NCBI RefSeq assembly: GCF_900114065.1
Contig: NZ_FORS01000005.1
Location: 186,001 to 250,000 of the forward strand
Length of the DNA: 64,000 bases
Direction of reading: 5' to 3'
DNA from: Stutzerimonas kunmingensis
Lineage (GTDB): Bacteria > Pseudomonadota > Gammaproteobacteria > Pseudomonadales > Pseudomonadaceae
Position 1 is the stretch's first letter. Each line of letters begins with the position of its first letter. The translations under genes were made by a program, and so were the position numbers. The notes below the pieces were generated by a model. That model was not told the DNA's origin. It saw only the letters and a list, made by a program, of their open reading frames with translations, and made no database searches. Of the stretch, positions 59,533-64,000 are shown one piece after another.

Positions 59533-60923
59533 CTGGTCGTCAGCAGATTCTTGCCACGAGCCACCGCGGCGCGCACCTGGTTCGGCGCGGTGCCGCCGAT
59601 ATGGTCGCGGGCGTTGACCGAGCCTTCCAGGGTCAGCACGGCGAACACGTCGTCAGTGATCTGGTCGCTGAACTGGCGCAGCTCATTGAGGCTCATCTCG
59701 GCCAGGTCCTTGCCGTTCTGCACGCCGTACTTCACCGCATGGCCGACGATCTCGTGGCAGTCGCGGAAGGGCAGGCCCTTGCGCACCAGGTAATCGGCGA
59801 GATCCGTCGCGGTGGAGAAGCCGCGCAGCGCCGCTTCGCGCATGATTTCGCGCTTGGGTTTGATCGCCGGAACCATGTCGGCAAAGGCGCGCAGACTGTC
59901 GCGCAGGGTGTCGGCGGCGTCGAACAGCGGTTCCTTGTCTTCCTGATTGTCCTTGTTGTAGGCGAGCGGCTGGCCCTTCATCAGCACCAGCAGGCCGGCC
60001 AGCGCGCCGAATACGCGGCCGGTCTTGCCGCGCACCAGCTCAGGTACGTCCGGGTTCTTCTTCTGCGGCATGATCGAGGAGCCGGTGCAGAAGCGATCTG
60101 GCAGGTCGATGAACTGGAACTGAGCGCTGGTCCAGAGCACCAGCTCTTCGGAGAAGCGCGACAGGTGCATCATCGCCACCGAGGCGGCGGCACAGAATTC
60201 GATGGCGAAATCGCGATCGGACACGCCATCCAGCGAGTTGCCGGAGATCGCTTCGAAACCCAGCAGTTCGCAGGTGATCTCCCGCTGGATCGGATAGGTG
60301 GTGCCGGCCAGCGCGGCCGAACCCAGCGGCATGCGGTTGGTGCGCTTGCGGCAGTCGACCAGGCGCTCGTAGTCGCGGCTGAGCATCTCGAACCAGGCCA
60401 GCAGATGGTGGCCGAAAGTCACCGGCTGCGCGGTCTGCAGGTGGGTGAAGCCGGGCATGATGGTGTCCGCTTCGGCTTCCGCCAGACCCAGCAGGCCTTC
60501 TTGAAGACGGGTAATTTCGCCGAGGATCAGGTCGATTTCGTCGCGCAGCCACAGGCGGATGTCGGTGGCGACCTGGTCGTTGCGCGAGCGGCCGGTGTGC
60601 AGCTTCTTGCCGGTCACTCCGATGCGGTCGGTCAGGCGTGCTTCGATGTTCATGTGCACGTCTTCCAGGTCGACGCGCCAGTCGAAGGTGCCGGCTTCGA
60701 TTTCGCCCTGGATGTCTTTCAGATTGGCGATGATCTGGTCACGCTCATCGGCGTTCAGCACGCCGGCTTTTTCCAGCATCGTCGCATGGGCGATCGAACC
60801 CATGATGTCGTGGCGGTAGAGGCGCTTGTCGAACTCGACGGAGGCGGTGAATCGGGCGACGAAGGCGTCGACGGGCTCGCTGAAACGGCCGCCCCAGGAC
60901 TGGTTGGTCTTGTCGGTGCTCAT
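59529..60923 (-). CDS. argH: Argininosuccinate lyase
   Basis: ArgH splits argininosuccinate to arginine and fumarate in the last step of arginine synthesis. The 464-residue enzyme has the fumarase-superfamily signature [12 protein letters not shown] (about 280-291) and SRNDQVATD (about 113-121), and HTGRSRND. The start [14 protein letters not shown] is standard. The 3' end overlaps a P-loop kinase gene by 4 bp. It is divergent from algZ, as in PAO1. Confidence 0.97.
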   Translation of the reverse strand: MSTDKTNQSWGGRFSEPVDAFVARFTASVEFDKRLYRHDIMGSIAHATMLEKAGVLNADERDQIIANLKDIQGEIEAGTFDWRVDLEDVHMNIEARLTDRIGVTGKKLHTGRSRNDQVATDIRLWLRDEIDLILGEITRLQEGLLGLAEAEADTIMPGFTHLQTAQPVTFGHHLLAWFEMLSRDYERLVDCRKRTNRMPLGSAALAGTTYPIQREITCELLGFEAISGNSLDGVSDRDFAIEFCAAASVAMMHLSRFSEELVLWTSAQFQFIDLPDRFCTGSSIMPQKKNPDVPELVRGKTGRVFGALAGLLVLMKGQPLAYNKDNQEDKEPLFDAADTLRDSLRAFADMVPAIKPKREIMREAALRGFSTATDLADYLVRKGLPFRDCHEIVGHAVKYGVQNGKDLAEMSLNELRQFSDQITDDVFAVLTLEGSVNARDHIGGTAPNQVRAAVARGKNLLTTR

Positions 60924-61129
60924 GTATGCGCTCGCTGAAATCCGAAGGCTGAGGAAAGGCGGCGATGATAACAGGGATGGCGCCGCTGTCGGGGACGTCG
61001 CCGCTACGGCGGCGAAGGGTGAGCTGGCTGGCAATTCCGGATTATTCCACTTGGCTGACCGGCGCCCGGCTTGCCGTTGACCGGGTGTGCAAGGAAACTG
61101 CCGGGCAGGTAAACCACAGGCTGAAGCGC

Positions 61130-62188
61130 GTGAAATCCACTGCCGTATCCGATGACTTCTTCGTCCCCGAGCTGTGCCAGCCCGATGCCTTGCTTGGCCT
61201 GGTCCTGCTCGCCGAGTTGCTGGTGTTCGTGCTGGTGCTGGCCGAGCCGATGCAGCCTGGCTTTGACTGGATGCGGCTGGCGCTGACGTCGTTGTTCGTG
61301 CAGTGGATCGTGCTGCTCTCGGCCGGCACCATGTGTCTGCTGCGGCCCGTGTTGGCGCGTCTGCGCACTGCCTTCGCCGGGCTGGCCTGCTGCGCGCTGG
61401 TGGTCGGGCTGACCCAGGCCTGCACCGCGGTGGCCGATATCTACCAGCTCGGCGGCCCGCTTTCGCGCGACGGGGAGGTCAATCTCTACCTGCGTCACGC
61501 GCTGATCAGCCTGATCATGTCCGGGCTGTTGCTACGCTATTTCTATCTGCAGAGTCAGTGGCGCCGCCAGGAGCAGGCCGAGCTGCGGGCGCGGATCGAG
61601 TCGCTGCAGGCGCGCATCCGTCCGCATTTCCTGTTCAACAGCCTCAACAGCATCGCCGCACTGGTGGCCAGCGATCCGGTCAAGGCCGAGCAGGCGGTGC
61701 TGGATCTGTCGGACTTGTTCCGTGCCAGCCTGGCGCGGCCCGGCACGTTGGTGGCCTGGAGCGAGGAGCTGGAGTTGTCGCGGCGCTACCTGTCGATCGA
61801 ACAATATCGTCTGGGCGACCGTCTACAGATGGACTGGCAGGTCGCCGGCGTACCGGACGATCTGCCGATTCCGCAGCTGACGCTGCAACCGTTGCTGGAG
61901 AATGCGCTGGTGTACGGCATCCAGCCCCGTATCGAGGGAGGTGTGGTGAGCGTAACCGCCGATTATGTCGATGGCGTGTTTCAGTTGGTGGTCAGCAACC
62001 CCTTCGACGAAACCGCTCAAGCGCAGGCTTCACGCGGGACACGGCAGGGTCTGCAGAACATCGACGCACGATTAGCGGCACTTTTCGGTCCGCTAGCGAG
62101 TCTCAGCGTGGAGCGCCGTGAAGGCCGCCATTACACATGTCTACGCTATCCATGTGCGAGACAAACGCAGGAAGCCAGATCTATATGA
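61130..62188 (+). CDS. algZ: Sensor kinase-like protein AlgZ (FimS)
   Basis: A 352-residue membrane protein that controls AlgR. It has four hydrophobic helices (about 24-130), a short linker helix, and a LytS-type histidine kinase region with His166 in [13 protein letters not shown] and [17 protein letters not shown] as the N-box region. AlgZ in P. aeruginosa lacks some classic kinase motifs but is needed for twitching and Type IV pili. GTG at 61130 is the start. Its stop overlaps algR (ATGA). Confidence 0.93.
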   Translation: MKSTAVSDDFFVPELCQPDALLGLVLLAELLVFVLVLAEPMQPGFDWMRLALTSLFVQWIVLLSAGTMCLLRPVLARLRTAFAGLACCALVVGLTQACTAVADIYQLGGPLSRDGEVNLYLRHALISLIMSGLLLRYFYLQSQWRRQEQAELRARIESLQARIRPHFLFNSLNSIAALVASDPVKAEQAVLDLSDLFRASLARPGTLVAWSEELELSRRYLSIEQYRLGDRLQMDWQVAGVPDDLPIPQLTLQPLLENALVYGIQPRIEGGVVSVTADYVDGVFQLVVSNPFDETAQAQASRGTRQGLQNIDARLAALFGPLASLSVERREGRHYTCLRYPCARQTQEARSI

Positions 62189-62931
62189 ATGTCCTGATTG
62201 TCGATGACGAACCTCTAGCCCGCGAGCGCCTCAGCCGACTGGTAGGTGACCTCGACGGCTATCGTGTCCTCGAGCCCGCTGCCAGCAATGGCGAAGAAGC
62301 ACTGACGCTGATCGAGGAACTGCGCCCTGATGTCGTGCTGCTGGATATCCGCATGCCGGGGCTAGATGGCCTGCAGGTTGCAGCCAGGCTTTGCGAGACG
62401 GATGCGCCGCCTGCCGTGATCTTTTGTACTGCCCATGATGAATTTGCTCTGGAGGCTTTCCAGGTCAGCGCGGTTGGCTATCTGGTCAAGCCGGTGCGCC
62501 CGGAACACCTCACCGAGGCCTTGAAGAAGGCGGAACGGCCGAACCGAGTGCAGCTCGCTGCGTTGACCCGGCCGGCAGCGGTTTCCGGTGCCGGGCCACG
62601 CACCCACATCAGCGCGCGTACCCGCAAGGGCATCGAGCTGATTCCGCTGGACCACGTGATCTACTTCATCGCCGACCACAAGTACGTCACCCTGCGCCAC
62701 ATCGGTGGCGAGGTGCTGCTGGACGAGCCGTTGAAGTCTCTGGAAGACGAGTTCGGCGAGCGCTTCGTGCGTATCCACCGCAACGCGCTGGTGTTCCGTG
62801 ATCGTATCGAGCGCCTGCAGCGCACGCCGCTCGGGCATTTTCAGCTGTTCCTCAAGGGGCTCGAGGGTGAGGCGCTGACGGTGAGCCGTCGCCATGTTGC
62901 CGGTGTGCGCAAGCTGATGCAGAACCTCTGA
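62185..62931 (+). CDS. algR: Response regulator AlgR
   Basis: A 248-residue regulator of alginate, type IV pilus and virulence genes. The N-terminal receiver has the phospho-acceptor Asp54 in VVLLDIRMPG, and the LytTR DNA-binding domain spans about 140-245 (with RFVRIHRNALV). The ATG overlaps the algZ stop, so they are coupled. P. aeruginosa AlgR activates algC, which is present in this window. The length and Asp position match the P. aeruginosa protein exactly. Confidence 0.96.
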   Translation: MNVLIVDDEPLARERLSRLVGDLDGYRVLEPAASNGEEALTLIEELRPDVVLLDIRMPGLDGLQVAARLCETDAPPAVIFCTAHDEFALEAFQVSAVGYLVKPVRPEHLTEALKKAERPNRVQLAALTRPAAVSGAGPRTHISARTRKGIELIPLDHVIYFIADHKYVTLRHIGGEVLLDEPLKSLEDEFGERFVRIHRNALVFRDRIERLQRTPLGHFQLFLKGLEGEALTVSRRHVAGVRKLMQNL

Positions 62932-63084
62932 ACCAGTACGGTTCGCTGCGTTGGAGACCGTCAGCTCGTGCAGCTGGCGGGCGCCGGCGCGGTGGCGTGA
63001 AACCCCTTTACTTGATTCCGGCCAACCCAGGCTGGTTGTCCGGCCTGTTATCATCGCCGGCAATTCACTGTTCTGGAATTGCCC

Positions 63085-64000
63085 ATGTCTCGCGAAATTC
63101 GCATCGCTACCCGCAAGAGTGCCCTGGCCCTGTGGCAGGCCGAATACGTCAAGGCACGCCTGGAGGCGTCGCACCCAGGGCTGAAGGTCAGCCTGGTGCC
63201 GATGGTCAGCCGCGGCGACAAGCTGCTTGACGCGCCGCTGGCGAAGATCGGCGGCAAGGGCCTGTTCGTCAAGGAGCTGGAAACGGCCCTGATGGAGAAC
63301 GAAGCGGACATCGCCGTGCACTCCATGAAGGACGTGCCGATGGAGTTTCCCGAAGGGCTGGGCCTGTACTACATCTGCGAGCGCGAAGACCCGCGCGACG
63401 CCTTCGTCTCCAATCATTTCGACGACCTCGATGCGCTGCCGCCCGGCAGTGTGGTCGGCACCTCGTCGCTGCGCCGTCAGGCCCAGCTGCTGGCGCGTCG
63501 GCCGGACCTGAAGATCCAGTTCCTGCGCGGCAATGTTAACACCCGACTGGCCAAGCTCGATGCTGGTGAGTACGACGCCATCATCCTCGCTGCCGCCGGG
63601 CTGATCCGCCTTGGCTTCGGTGAACGCATCCGCTCCAGCATCAGCGTCGACGAGAGCCTGCCGGCCGGCGGTCAGGGTGCGGTCGGCATCGAATGCCGTA
63701 CCACCGACAGCGAACTGCATGCGCTGCTGGAATGCCTGAACCACGCGCCGACCGCGACACGTGTCGTCGCCGAGCGCGCCTTGAACAAGCGCTTGAACGG
63801 CGGCTGCCAGGTGCCGATCGCCTGTTACGCGGTGCTCGAAGGCGACCAGCTGTGGTTGCGCGGATTGGTCGGCCAGCCGGACGGCACCGTGCTGCTGCGC
63901 GCCGAAGGCCGTGCGCCCGCCGCCGATGCCGAGGCGCTGGGTGTGCAGGTTGCCGAAGCGCTGCTGGATCAGGGCGCGGAGCAGATTCTCCAGGCAGTCT
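63085..64000 (+). CDS. hemC: Porphobilinogen deaminase (hydroxymethylbilane synthase), 3' end beyond window
   Basis: HemC polymerises four porphobilinogen units into hydroxymethylbilane for haem synthesis. The 305 residues in view begin [20 protein letters not shown] and include [51 protein letters not shown] and the cofactor-binding Cys in [10 protein letters not shown]. The reading frame is open to the right edge, so the last few residues and stop are missing. It is separated from algR by 153 bp, as in PAO1 where hemC and hemD follow. Confidence 0.96.
   Translation, partial: MSREIRIATRKSALALWQAEYVKARLEASHPGLKVSLVPMVSRGDKLLDAPLAKIGGKGLFVKELETALMENEADIAVHSMKDVPMEFPEGLGLYYICEREDPRDAFVSNHFDDLDALPPGSVVGTSSLRRQAQLLARRPDLKIQFLRGNVNTRLAKLDAGEYDAIILAAAGLIRLGFGERIRSSISVDESLPAGGQGAVGIECRTTDSELHALLECLNHAPTATRVVAERALNKRLNGGCQVPIACYAVLEGDQLWLRGLVGQPDGTVLLRAEGRAPAADAEALGVQVAEALLDQGAEQILQAV

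Noticed and set aside
59601-60938. 445-codon open frame on + opposite argH
   Set aside because: Antisense shadow of argH.

Overview
The window is ordinary, gene-dense, GC-rich chromosome from a Pseudomonas-group gammaproteobacterium, most likely Stutzerimonas (Pseudomonas) stutzeri or a close relative. Three things point there. The order crc-pyrE ... argB-algC-dut-coaBC-radC ... lrp-dadA-pauR-cycB-xpt ... rep ... comM-ubiK-glnK-amtB ... sutA-xerC-dapF-lysA-cyaY-rnk-cyaA ... argH-algZ-algR-hemC is, as I remember it, the order of the P. aeruginosa PAO1 chromosome around PA5332 to PA5260. Second, glnK is followed by two ammonium transporter genes, an arrangement reported for P. stutzeri. Third, Crc, AlgC and AlgR have the lengths and key residues of the pseudomonad proteins. 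I see no rRNA, tRNA, CRISPR array, insertion sequence or prophage.

Layout. 1-9861: carbon catabolite control (crc), pyrimidine synthesis (pyrE), an exported DUF4124 protein, a DUF3360 transporter-like protein, the leftward operon coaBC-dut-algC-argB, and radC. 9865-18309: a block I do not recall from PAO1, with an unknown membrane protein, a hotdog thioesterase, a two-domain 3-hydroxyacyl-CoA dehydrogenase, a chemoreceptor with a cytoplasmic C-terminal sensor, an Mpo1-like protein, an exported protein of unknown function and a phospholipase D-family lipoprotein. 18342-24601: amine and D-amino-acid catabolism (FAD oxidase, Lrp, DadA, RidA, PauR), cytochrome c5, a cupin protein and Xpt.

24738-34600: an accessory metabolic block between xpt and rep. 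It holds a leftward glycoside set (DUF1080 protein and two GH13 enzymes), a GAPDH gene coupled to a cyclodeaminase-like gene, an Fe-dependent alcohol dehydrogenase with an acylating semialdehyde dehydrogenase and an IclR regulator, and a hemolysin III-family protein. 34700-46932: Rep helicase, a GGDEF-EAL protein, a BCCT transporter, ComM, UbiK, the glnK-amtB1-amtB2 nitrogen operon behind a clear sigma-54 promoter, YjbQ and SutA.

47004-64000: the leftward operon lppL-lysA-dapF-DUF484-xerC-HAD, then cyaY, rnk and the class I adenylate cyclase cyaA, several small unknown genes, an NnrS-like membrane protein, a GNAT acetyltransferase, a small P-loop kinase overlapping argH, and rightward algZ-algR-hemC, with hemC cut by the window edge. 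AlgR activates algC in P. aeruginosa, so the two ends of the window are linked by exopolysaccharide control.

I found no convincing new multi-gene system. The better leads are: a possible second translation product of algC, the orphan GH13/DUF1080 set with an altered catalytic-region residue, the GAPDH-cyclodeaminase coupling, the apparent absence of dadX, several palindromes in promoters, and a large inverted repeat at the end of the phospholipase D gene.
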